Source: Byssothecium circinans (Eukaryota > Ascomycota > Dothideomycetes > Pleosporales > Massarinaceae). From it: DNA of 16,935 nucleotides. Position 1 is the first letter of the stretch; every line of letters begins with the position of its first letter. Made by a program: the position numbers and the translations under genes. Positions 1 through 8,746 of this stretch are shown in pieces. The DNA lies in the NCBI GenBank assembly GCA_010015675.1, contig ML976999.1:34744-51678 (forward strand). Reading direction: 5' to 3'. The notes under the pieces were generated by a model. It was given only the letters and a program-made list of their open reading frames with translations, had not been told where the DNA came from and searched no databases.

Positions 1-236
1 CTGATCAGGCTGCTCGGAAGGCTGCTCGCAGGACTGCAAAACGACTCCAACAAACTCACAAATCGTCTCAAAAGGGAAGGAAGAAGGGCGTCAAGGCTAC
101 TATAACAGCTACTCCACGAAAAACAGCTGTTGTGGAGCATGAGGATAGTAGGGAGGCTTCAGGTGCTGCAGCAGGCGCGACACCTATTCTATCACGACGC
201 GGCCGCGCGATCAATACTCCAAAGCGATTTCTATAG
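1..236 (+). mobile_element. C-terminal tail of a pogo/Tc1-like DDE transposase, cut by window edge
   Basis: A frame opening at position 3 stays open to a TAG at 234-236 and encodes about 77 residues that are strongly basic (repeated Ala-Arg-Lys, Lys-Lys, Gly-Arg-Lys-Lys) followed by an acidic patch and a final RRGRAINTPKRFL. Fungal pogo/Fot1-type DDE transposases commonly end in a basic, low-complexity tail closing with an RxGRxIxxPxRF-like motif, and that is the only basis for the call. The DDE catalytic core lies outside the window. The AT-rich DNA after the stop could contain the right terminal inverted repeat, but the left terminus is not visible, so no TIR can be assigned. A basic nuclear protein of another kind is the main alternative. 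Confidence 0.5.
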
Positions 237-580
237 CGCAATATACTATTTGGGCCCTCTATAACTCTCCGCTAGAATATCTCGTGATAATAGCTATTGT
301 GTGAGGCTCTGCAGCCTCATTTCCTATTGCTGTTTTGGTGTTCGGAGCGTGCGTCGCGCCGTCCCGTGCGTCGCGCCGTCAACCTCGGTAGCACGGGACG
401 GCTGGAAGCGGCTAGCCGGCGTTTTCCCTCCCTCGTTACACGTGATTACCCGAGTCCTTCGGCGCAGCGCGAACAAGTCGCCGGACGGTACAATGTCTTT
501 GAAGAAAGTGCCCTCCTTGATTCGTACAAACGTATGCATGCTTTACGTGCCTCCTTTGCAGTACATCCTCAGGCGCAACC
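237..580. other. Non-coding stretch between transposase tail and PKS relic
   Basis: No gene is supported here; the open frames overlapping 297-602 show no recognisable domain. Positions 237-300 are AT-rich and follow the transposase stop. Positions 349-401 are GC-rich and hold a 15 bp direct repeat (349-363 and 366-380) and a perfect 11 bp inverted repeat (359-369 with 391-401). The remainder should be the former PKS promoter; no convincing TATA box is seen. Confidence 0.5.
349..401. repeat. Direct repeat overlapping an 11 bp inverted repeat
   Basis: The 15-mer GTGCGTCGCGCCGTC occurs at 349-363 and again at 366-380, a 17 bp period. CCGTCCCGTGC at 359-369 is the exact reverse complement of GCACGGGACGG at 391-401, allowing an 11 bp stem with a 21 nt loop. 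It lies between the transposase tail and the PKS start and is far more GC-rich than the DNA on its left. It may be a transposon end, an insertion scar or a promoter element; the sequence does not decide. Confidence 0.6.
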
Positions 581-873
581 ATGTCCAGTCCTAAGAACCT
601 AGTCCTGTTTGGTGACCAGACAGTAGAGAAGCTTTCTTCCATTCGCGCCTTGGTCCACCATTCCAAGACATCACCCGCTGCTCGGCGGCTCCTGCAGGAC
701 GCGACAGATCTTGTACAGCTCCATTTTGCTCGTCTAAGCAAGGAGGACCGCCGATAGAACCATGAAATTCATACCCTACTTGGCATTGCCTTGGAGAACA
801 GCGACGAGTCAGGTCCCAATGGCGTAATTGCAACTGTGTTGATGTGCATTGGCAGGTTGGGGGAGTTATTTGT

Positions 874-924
874 GTAAGCCATGCGTACGAGATTCTGCAT
901 CCACCTCTGACCCACCGCTTCCAG
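874..924 (+). other. Predicted intron 1 of the PKS relic
   Basis: The donor is GTAAGC, a CTCTGAC branch-like motif lies inside, and the acceptor is TTCCAG. Removing the 51 bp joins the exon ending in the residues GELF to the one starting YAEEDP within the SAT domain and avoids the in-frame TAA. That the splice signals survive suggests the decay is recent. Confidence 0.8.
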
Positions 925-1828
925 GTATGCTGAAGAAGACCCTTCAATTCTAGGATCCCAACATGATCCAGTCCACGTTTTGGCTTTCTGCACTGGACTA
1001 CTCCCAGCAAGGGCGCTGGTCGCCGCGAGAGACACCAGTGAATTGTTTGAAATCGGCAGGGAGATCATCAACATCACCCTCCGTATGGCCCACCAGATCG
1101 ATCGACGCGCCAAGTTGATCGAAGATACAAATCAAAGCGGGGCAGTCACCGTGGTTGGGAAGACACCTAATGCCGTTCAAGCCATCCTCAATGAATTACA
1201 CGGCGCGCAAGGGATCCCCCATCCGAAGCGTATTGCCAACGGTGTGTCGTCTAATAGCTGGCTAACGCTCATGGGTGCGCCATCCTCCTTAGGGCGTCTG
1301 ATTCAGTACTCGAAGTAGTTGAAGGACTCACCGAAGACCAATACAGATACGAACGGTCGTGTACACACGCAGTATATTCCTGCATTCGACATCGGCAAAG
1401 TTCTGGGACACTCACCACTGCTCGACATCCCAATAATGCCCAAGGCTAGGATCGTATCGCCGGCTTCATGCAAACATTACGATCACCCTACCCTGGGCGC
1501 CCTTCTCAGTGAGATTCTTCTCGTCATAGCTCACAACATTCTGCGGATCCACGACACTGCGCAGGCGATTATCTCGGGTATGGAGGCCAATCGGCTTATC
1601 TCGTTGATAGTGGCAAGCCCGACAGGGCATCTGCTAGCTGTACAAAAGGTTTTGCAGGACAAAGCGTTCAAATATGAAATTAGGCAACACAGGGCCCACG
1701 GAACAAGCTTCACGCGACGCGGTGGCTCCGACCTTATTGCTATTGTTGGCATCTCTGGTCGTTTTCCAGGGAGCGAGACCGTCGAAACTTTCTTCGAAGA
1801 CTTAGAACAAGGGAAGACACAACACAAG

Positions 1829-1884
1829 GTATGCATTCCAAATAAAAGTTTGCATTGTTCCTTCCAACATTCTGACATCGGTAG
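1829..1884 (+). other. Predicted intron 2 of the PKS relic
   Basis: Donor GTATGC, branch-like TCTGAC, acceptor GGTAG, 56 bp, phase 0. It links the KS N-terminus (IAIVGISGRFPG) to the frame that carries the KS block DPLQRLLL and the active-site cysteine. Confidence 0.8.
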
Positions 1885-4431
1885 ATTCCAAACACGAGGT
1901 TTGACCTTGACAAGTATCATGATCCCACGGGCGAGCGGATACACACTACTACTGCTCAGCATGGTGCTTTCATGGATAACCCGGGTCTTTTCGACAATCG
2001 CCTGTTCAACATCTCTCCTCGCAAAGCCCGACAGATGGATCCGCTCCAGCGTCTACTACTCACTACCAGCTACGAGGCATTGGAAAGCGCCGGCTACTCG
2101 AAGGATGCGACGCTGGCGACCCAGAGCAATCGGATCGTGACTTACTTTGGGCAGGCTTCCGAGGATTGGCGAGAGATTTTAAACAATGAGGGTATCGACA
2201 TTTACTATGTACCAAGCTTGTCTCGTCCTTTCGGCCCCAGTCGTTTGAGTTACCATCACCGATGGGGAGGTGGAACATATGCCATCGATGCAGCGTGTGC
2301 TACAAGTATGACAGCTATCCAACTGGCCTGCTCGGCACTTGACGCTCGCGAATGTGACACTGCACTTGCAGGTGGAGGTTTACTTGTTGTATCGCCGAAC
2401 TCGTTCGTTGGCCTAAGCAAGTCTGGTATGATCTCCAACGACGGTGGTTGCAGGACATATCATGATGACGCGGATGGATACATACGTTGGAAGGTATTGG
2501 TATTGTGGTTTTAAAGCTCTATGAGGACGCCTTGGCCGAGAACGATGACATACTTGGAGTTATCAGAGGATCCGCGAGAACCTACACATCAACTTCGACA
2601 TCGATCGCACATCCAAGCGCCGAATCACAGGCTAGAATCTACGAAGTTCTCCGGCCAAGTAGTGTGGTTCCCAATGAGATCGCGTATGTTGAGATGCATG
2701 GAACCGGTACGCAAGCTGGAGATTACGAGGAGATGAAGTCCGTCGGCAAAGTTCTAGGCAAAGGGAGGGCGAAAAACAACATGTTAACGGTAGGCGCGGT
2801 CAAGGCCAGTGTAGGCCACGGAGGGGCCGCCGCCGGCGTTACGTCTCTTATCAAGGTGCTAATGATGATGCGAGAGCGTAGGATCCCATCCCAGCCAGGT
2901 GTTCCATTCAAGCTCAACCACCACTTCCCAAAGCTTGAGAACGTGCATGTTCGCATTGCCGGTGTCGCTGGGAAAGAGTGGAGTTTGAAACCTAGCCCAA
3001 CTTCAGACAATGGCAAGATCAAATGTCTCGTCAACAGCTTCGACGCGTCAGGAGGTAACACGTCACTAGTGGTTGAAGAGCCGCCGGTGCCAGCGAGAAA
3101 GAACGAGAACCCACTTACCCACCACGTCGTTACTATCACCGGTCGAACTCTGGCATCATTGCAACAAAACCGTCAGAGGCTGTTGGAATACTTGACTCAC
3201 AATCCCAACGTGAAGCTTGCAGACGTTGCGTACACGACGACTGCACGTCGCATGCACGAAGTCCTTCGCATAGCCTACATAGCCAAGTCGACTCGAGAGC
3301 TCATTAACCTCCTGCGGAAAGCTGTTGCGAACAAGTCGAATGATCCCAGAACGAAGCCTGCAGCCTTGAGCACCGTCTTTACCTTCACCGGCCAGGGATC
3401 ACAATACATACGTATGGGAAAAGGGCTCTACGAATACAGCTGGGCATTCCGCGAACTGATTGAAACGTATCATCAAATGGCTCAATACCAAGGGTTCCTA
3501 AGCTTCATGGATCTCATTGCAGGCGATACCGCAGACATAACCACGGCTTCTGCTATTTGCGTTCAGCTCACTATCGTCACAATTGAGTTTGCTATAGTGC
3601 AGATGTTGAAAACATGGGGTGTGCAGCCCACCTTGGTCATGGGGCACAGCTTGGGGGAGTACGCCGCCTTGTGCACGGCTGGCGTGCTTTCCGTTAGCGA
3701 TACTCTTTTCCTAGTCAGCCACCGCGCCCGGTTGATAGAAGCGCGCTTGACTGCCGGAGAGTATGCCATGCTCGCGATCGACAAAGATATCTCTGCTGCC
3801 CAGGATCTTGTTTCCCTCGACCCCAAGTTGTCCGTGGCTTGCATCAACGCTCCACAGGCAACAGTTGTCAGTGGTCCTATTGCTGACATCAAGGCGTTGA
3901 GGTCCAACTTGGAGAAGCAAGGCTCTCGGGCGACTCTGCTTAAGGTCCCGTACGGTTTCCACTCGCGTCACGTTGATCCAATTCTGGACGACTTTGAAAC
4001 CATAGCGCAAGCAGTGGCTTTTTCGGCCCCTGCAATCCCCGTGTCATCAACGCTTCTTGGCCGTGTCATCAAGGCTGGCGAAAGAGGTATTTTCTCTGCT
4101 TCATACCGACGTCAAGCTCGTGAGCACGTGAATTGCGCGGGAGCCTTGCAAGCGTACCAATCGAGCAGCATCGCGAAATCGAACACTGCATGGGTTGAAG
4201 TCGGTCCGGATCCTGTTTGCGTGGGTCTCGTTCACAGAAGTCTGGACGCCCCAGCCAACCGGCTGATCCCCATCCTGAAGTCTTCCAAGGAAAACTGGCT
4301 TACAGTGTCTTCCGCGCGCTTGCGACACTCTTCCGGGCTGGTGTTGATATTGACTGGTCGCAGTTTCACAAGGAATTCATTCGGTCTCTTTGCTTCCCCT
4401 TCCGACATATGCTTTCGACCAAAAAGACTGA

Positions 4432-4702
4432 GGCGGTAGTTAGTATTACTAAGGAAAACTAGTACGCATAGTAGAGTAGCGTTATTATGGTTGTAGTGCT
4501 TTATATTATTAGTTTAAGTATTTTACGGTAATAATAGAGTTGGTGTTGCTAAGGAAAAGTAGCTAGCTTGAGAGGGTGAGAGGGTGGCCGTCTTAATAGT
4601 TACTCTAACTTGTTGTAGTAATATGCCTAACTCGAAACGGCTAATAACTTTCTGTAGGATACTACATTGCACACATAGCCGGCCTATAGATACCGCCACA
4701 CC
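4432..4702. repeat. AT-rich repeat-bearing DNA at the PKS break
   Basis: AT-rich sequence directly follows the end of PKS-like coding sequence. A 23 bp motif at 4438-4460 recurs, with four mismatches, exactly 100 bp downstream at 4538-4560; both contain the core CTAAGGAAAA. Three of the four differences are A/G transitions. A related motif lies in inverse orientation at 7821-7841. Positions 4570-4587 also hold a short GAGAGGGT tandem. This is probably non-coding debris of a small repeated element occupying the place of the missing PKS 3' half, but no complete element can be delimited. The promoter of the following regulator gene must also lie here. Confidence 0.55.
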
Positions 4703-6733
4703 ATGGCTGGCTACGGCCAGCTTGAATATCACCAGTACGCCTGCGCCCGTTGTCGCGCACGCAAGGTCAAGTGCGAAAGGATCCTTCCCACCTGCGTCCA
4801 CTGCAAAGATTCCGGCCTCGCCTGCGTTTACAATTCTCGCCGCCCCCGCAAGACGCAGAAGCCCGCCATCACCGTCGCGAACCCACCCACACCGAAGCTG
4901 CCGACGACGAACGCGCCCACAGACAGCTCAGATGCCGATGCCGATGTCAATGCCGATGCCGATGCCGATGCCGATGCCGATGCCGATGGAGACGCCGTGT
5001 TTCCACGAGTTGCGCGATGCGAGCTTTGGGCGCTTTGGCTCCAGAGACGGGCGCAGGCTGCTTGTAGGCGCAGGCTCTAGCAAGTCCCGCTACATCGGCC
5101 GCGCAAAGGCGGACGAGGTGGCGGCGCTGGAATCCGTGCTTGAAAATGAAGTCGACGACAAGAAGCCATATGCACATGCAAAGCTAAGCTCCTATGCCGT
5201 ATTGGAGAGCAGTCCACTGTTCGGGGGCGGCCATCCAAAGCGGAACCTAAAGGCATACCACCCACCGCCCGACGTCATGCCGCGTCTGTGGGACTACTAC
5301 ACGCGCCGCGTAGACGTCCTCGTCAAGATCGTGTATAAGCCCGCCGTCGAGACGCTGGTCGCAAGCGCCGTCAGGGACATCAAGAGCATCAGCCCTTCGG
5401 CCGAAGCCCTGCTCTTCGCCGTGTGGCTTTCCACCGTCACCACCATGTCCGCCGAAGAGTGCCTGCAGCTACACAACGAAGACAGGATGGTCGTCCTCGT
5501 CGGTTATCGCTATGCGCTTGAGCAAGCCCTGTCCCAGTGCGCATGGATGATCACCAGGAGATTGTCGTGCTGCAGGCCATGCTGCTGCTCATCACATGCG
5601 CTCCTTGGAACAACGCTCGCGTCGCCTGGACTCTGAGCGGCATCGCCATGGGCGTCGCCCAGGGCATGGGGCTTCATTCCGACAGCACGTCGTTTCAACT
5701 CCACCCCATCGCCACCGAAGTGCGCCGCCGCCTCTGGTGGTCGCTGTGCCAGCTAGACATCCGCCTCGCCGACAATGTGGGCTTGGAGCCTCACATGCCT
5801 CTTGCCGTCGACACGCAATTGCCCCTGCACCTCAACGACGCTGACCTGGCTGCGGAAGACCTGGGCAGCATTTCCCCAAGGAAAGAGTTCACAGAGATGA
5901 CGGCGAGCTTGGTCAGGATGAGGTTCGCTCAAGCGAACATGCGCATGAAGCGATGGAAGCTTGGTATATGCTCGCTGTCCGCCTCCGAGATTGAGGAGTT
6001 GACCAAAGAGGAGATTCGCCTCTACGAAGAGACCTACCTCGCCTATCTTGACCAGTCAGTGTCTCTGCATCGCCTGCTATTCCTAGGAGGCCGTCACATT
6101 ATCACCAAGCTGTGGAAAATGGCGTACGATGCCTCTCAAAGCACCCAGTCCGGTGCTGGGGACAACATAAACGAGCTTGTAATATCCTACAATGTCGATG
6201 TGCTAGAGATCACACGCCAGCTACCTGACGATTTTGGCCAGTTCGGCTGGTTCTTCCGCTGTCAATATAGCCAGTGGCATGCTATGGCCTATTTGCTGAC
6301 CCAAGTGTGCAAGCATACACAGGGGGCTGCTATTGATCGAGCGTGGCAGGTGCTGGACAAGGTCTTCGGAGAGTCAAAGGACAGGCCGATGAACCGCAAG
6401 AGCTCGTTGTGGGGTCCCTTGTTGAGACTCTATACTCGAGCGAGCTCTGTTAGGCTTCAGGCTCCTCAAAGTCGTCCGAAGGTTGGGGACGAGACGGGCA
6501 GCACTATTTTGGAAAACATGCTGCCTGCCCCACCTAATGAGGGTGTTCTCGACCCGCCGACCTCCCAGGCTTTGCTGGGCGATCCGTTCCTTGGAATGAG
6601 AAGTGGTTTGGATGATGCTATGGACTGGGAGCAACTGGATGCCTGGATGCAAGCTTATCCGCCTGATGTCTTTTACAACGAGAGTCATATCGACGAGACA
6701 ACTCAGATCACCGACGCCCTGTCCTGGCTTTGA
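4703..6733 (+). CDS. Zn2Cys6 transcription factor with fungal-specific MHR domain, frame disrupted
   Basis: A Gal4-type regulator, about 676 codons from ATG to TGA. The zinc cluster is intact at residues 14-41 (C14, C17, C24, C31, C34, C41; spacing 2-6-6-2-6), followed by basic residues (RRPRK) and then an Asp-Ala repeat from residue 77. The reading frame then changes to one running about 4990-5540, which holds a linker (GRLLV..SRYIG style) and the start of the fungal-specific middle homology region (YTRRVDVLVKIVYKP, then ALLFAVWLSTVTTMSAEEC). It returns to the starting frame near 5540 for VLQAMLLLITC, GMGLHSD and EVRRRLWWSLCQLD, and runs to 6733. The first switch could be a weak 49 bp intron (4874-4922, donor GTCGCG, acceptor CACAG), though frameshift is equally likely. 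The second falls inside conserved sequence and looks like a 1 nt loss or an assembly error. It lies 270 bp after the PKS relic on the same strand and was plausibly its pathway regulator (inference). Confidence 0.78.
4931..4984 (+). repeat. Hexanucleotide GATGCC coding microsatellite
   Basis: Nine consecutive 6 bp units, seven of them exactly GATGCC, with two single-base variants (GATGTC and AATGCC) as units three and four. In the zinc-cluster frame it encodes alternating Asp-Ala; in the downstream frame it would read Met-Pro. It sits between the DNA-binding domain and the regulatory domain, a usual place for a disordered linker. Unit slippage keeps the frame, so the repeat alone does not explain the nearby frame change. 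Confidence 0.9.
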
Positions 6734-6779
6734 AAGCATTCAATGGAATAGAGTCACAAATCAGTAAGCACTATACAAA

Positions 6780-6937
6780 AGAGCCTACAGCTGCTTCTTC
6801 TCCCCATTGCCAATCCAGTAGCGCTTCACCAGCCTCTCCTCCACCCCCATCGCCCTCCCCAGCCACGCAACCGCCTTCATAATCAACCCATTTGCCCCTT
6901 TCTCTGGTTCTATATTCCACCTCCACGTCTCGTGCAG
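6780..6937 (-). pseudogene. Coding-like C-terminal fragment, unrecognised
   Basis: On the minus strand an open frame of about 50 codons encodes a Trp- and Lys-rich tail (beginning LHETWRWNIEPEKG, then VAWLGRAMGVEERLVK, ending GNGEKKQL) before a stop TAG at about 6785. It has an amphipathic, protein-like composition, unlike random translation. It is in frame with the decayed regulator segment upstream and is separated from it only by the TAG at 6938-6940, which could also be an intron acceptor (CCATAG). It may be the last exon of that regulator or the 3' end of a different lost gene. I do not recognise the family. Confidence 0.35.
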
Positions 6938-6940
6938 CTA

Positions 6941-7598
6941 TGGTGAATCGTTGCATTCAAATCCGCCTTCGAAACCTGTCGGGCTGCGAGGGTAGCCGAC
7001 TAAAGAATTTGGGGTTAAACTTGTGGTGATGTCAACCAGTAGTAACGGGTCGTCCATCCGTGGAAAGTAGCTGTTCGTCGGTAGGTTCCCAATCATAAGC
7101 TGATCACAGCCCACTGGGATCGAATTCGCTGAGGTGCTCCCACTGGATGCGGCATCAAACATCTCCAGATCTGAACGTGCATTCTTTGTCAATGAATCCC
7201 ATTAGCAAGCGCCGTAGTTTGTCAATCCCCATGAGCTCCAGAACGTGGGAGTCAACGAGGGATCGACGTCGCTGACAGCATCACCGCTTGGAGGACTGTT
7301 GCGAGAAACGCTGCGTCGACTGTCTTTTCTTCCTCTTCGTCGTCGTACTTGATTGTTCCTTTGTGCTGCTTGCTCGCTCCCTCCCGCAACGCTCTCATCT
7401 TCACCCTCTCTGTATTTGTCCTCATTCGAGGTGTTTCGGTTAGTTTAGTCTTTGTGCCCCGCGGACGACCAAGTGGGTTGCAACGCTGCACGTGCACACA
7501 CTTTTTGACAATACGCAACCGCGGCAGGGAACCTCACCACCACACCGCGTTTTGTTGTTGTGGCATCAATCATAAGCAGATCGTATCTTAGTCGACAT
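6941..7598 (-). pseudogene. Decayed Zn2Cys6 transcription factor (second regulator)
   Basis: Reading from the ATG at 7598-7596, residues 1-37 form a zinc cluster with spacing 2-6-5-2-6. The first ligand is a Tyr (TAT at 7574-7572), and residue 11, inside the cluster, is a TGA (7568-7566). The remaining five cysteines (residues 12, 19, 25, 28, 35) are kept. The basic extension NPLGRPRGTK lies in another frame (shift between about 7475 and 7500), followed by an acidic DDEEEE stretch. A second shift near 7280 leads to coding-like DVDPSLTPTFWSSWG, then a TAA, then a Ser/Thr/Pro-rich segment (DLEMFDAASSGSTS to GFECNDSP) ending at a TAG at 6940-6938. The GRPRG extension after the zinc cluster is common in fungal regulators of this class. 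Both substitutions in the cluster are transitions. The gene faces the PKS relic and its regulator, convergent with the latter. Confidence 0.75.
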
Positions 7599-8077
7599 GT
7601 CCAAATGCTATACTCCAAGGACAAGAAAAGATCAATCTGCAAAAAGCACCCAAGAAGTAACCTACCTTAAGCTTCAGCTAAGCTTGTACCAAAAATTTGG
7701 TGCGCCACCAATATAAGCTTCGCGTTATACTGTACAGTCGCTAAGCGAATCCTATCAGAACTCCCTACTTTATAACCTTATAACGTAGAGCCCCACTGAG
7801 CGCGGTACAGTACTAAACGCGCTAGCTTTTCTTTAGCAACCTTGCCTCACTTAGTTATTAGATGTTAGTTATTTATTCTCCTTTACTTCATAGGTTTACA
7901 TTTCAATATCTATGCGAGGGATGCGAGGGCGAGGTCCAAACAACAAACACTTCCTATTACTCAAGTAAGTTGACCAACAAGCATGTAAGTGACACAGAAG
8001 CAAGATGCGTTTACATTCCGCCCTGCTGCGGGAGTCCTAACCCCGAAGCAATCTGATCTACTCGGTTGTGCGACCTA
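7599..8077. other. Intergenic spacer with small inverted repeats
   Basis: No gene is seen. The stretch contains the former promoter of the decayed minus-strand regulator and the 3' flank of the thioesterase gene. Two overlapping inverted repeats lie at 7688-7711 (ACCAAA/TTTGGT and TTGGTG/CACCAA), three AAGCTT sites at 7670-7730, and a motif at 7821-7841 related to the repeats near 4438-4567. It is AT-rich between about 7740 and 7910. Confidence 0.5.
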
Positions 8078-8746
8078 TCATAGTTTCCCGGTCTTCTTGG
8101 GCTGGATAAACATGTACTTCGCCTCAACTAACGTGCGGCCATCTCCGTCCTCGATAGTCGCCAATGCCCATAGCTTCCTCATCTCCGACCACTTCTTTCC
8201 CTGCCTCTGCGCTTCCTGGTCATCTGCCCATGCACGAACAAGGCACACACCTGGCGTCTCCACAGGTCCGCGCAGGGTGATGTCTATCTTTGCTGTTAAG
8301 GTACCCGAGCCGATGCCGGTTTTCCAGCCCATCTTTCGAAAGACCAGTAGCCCCATTGCTTCTATCAATCAGGTCAGCTATGTATCTGATAGTCATATAC
8401 GACCAAACAGTATGCATGTATAAGATTGATTGTGCATACCATCTATCAGTGCAGCCACTATTCCGCCATGCAGTGTGTTGGGGTAGTAGTTCACATCATC
8501 GCCCATGGACACCAGTAGTAACGCTTGACCAGTCTTTCCACCTTCAGGGTCAGCTTCCCACATGGCGTAGCCAGATGGGATTGTGCTAGGTGTATGTAGC
8601 GTTCGGGAAAATAGAGAATAGGAATGGTCGGCAGGCGCCTTCGCGGGCCGCGATGGCCAGGGTATTGATTCGGTGGACGGAGACTGGATTATTGCCATGC
8701 ACCATGGCCTGGACTGAAAATCGGGGTGAACTTCGAGCTGTGTCAT
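8078..8746 (-). CDS. PaaI-like hotdog-fold thioesterase
   Basis: Two exons, 8746-8440 and 8361-8078, joined across a 78 bp intron (donor GTATGC, branch-like GCTGAC, acceptor GATAG), encode 196 residues with no disruption. Residues 77-196 read as a hotdog domain: YYPNTLHGGIVAALID (residues 88-102) carries the HGG signature with His93 and the following Asp102, at the start of the central helix of the 4HBT/PaaI family. The beta-strand region after the intron (LTAKIDITLRGPVETPG and further) fits the same fold. Such enzymes hydrolyse acyl-CoA or acyl-ACP thioesters; the substrate here is unknown. The N-terminal 60 residues are longer than a bare PaaI domain and may be a targeting or linker segment. 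It is divergent from the oxygenase gene across a 640 bp spacer. A role in releasing or editing a polyketide is possible but not shown. Confidence 0.88.
8362..8439 (-). other. Intron of the thioesterase gene
   Basis: On the minus strand, GTATGC at 8439 to ATAG at 8362, 78 bp, phase 1. Splicing joins ALID to EAMGLLVFR across the hotdog helix. Without it the frame ends at a TGA shortly after the HGG motif. Confidence 0.85.

Larger units (their letters stand above)
581..4431 (+). pseudogene. Non-reducing polyketide synthase relic (SAT-KS-AT), broken and truncated before PT
   Basis: A decayed iterative non-reducing PKS. The SAT starter-unit domain (581 to about 1690) has a GxCxG-like site AFCTG with Cys at 989-991. 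The ketosynthase (about 1735-3020) keeps Cys 2296-2298 in DAACATS, His 2697-2699 in HGTGT and His 2817-2819 in SVGHGGA. The malonyl-AT (about 3375-4310) keeps Ser 3648-3650 in GHSLGEY and His 3960-3962 in GFHSRH. Two introns fit well: 874-924 (GTAAGC..CCAG) and 1829-1884 (GTATGC..GTAG). Lesions are a TAG at 755-757, a compensating frameshift pair near 1314 and 1350-1360, a frameshift near 2487 just after the KS active-site half, a 2 nt excess in the GC run at 4313-4318, and a frameshift near 4380. The last readable motif is TYAFDQKD, the usual AT/PT boundary, and a TGA follows at 4429. PT, ACP and TE are absent. SAT-KS-AT order is specific to fungal NR-PKSs; the product cannot be named. Confidence 0.93.

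Noticed and set aside
4931..4984. Possible CRISPR-like or mobile tandem array
   Set aside because: It is a 6 bp microsatellite without spacers, encoding Asp-Ala in frame.
4584..4990. Open frame running upstream of the second part of the regulator
   Set aside because: It overlaps the zinc cluster in another frame and encodes no recognisable domain; the Zn2Cys6 frame from 4703 is clearly the coding one there.
5480..5560. A short intron explaining the second frame change of the regulator
   Set aside because: The only fitting interval is 35 bp, below normal intron size, and would delete a conserved family block.
7862..8423. Plus-strand open frames opposite the thioesterase
   Set aside because: They are antisense to a well-supported spliced gene and encode no recognisable motif.
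8641..8653. Perfect 6+1+6 palindrome TCGCGG-G-CCGCGA
   Set aside because: It lies inside exon 1 of the thioesterase gene and is explained by coding sequence.
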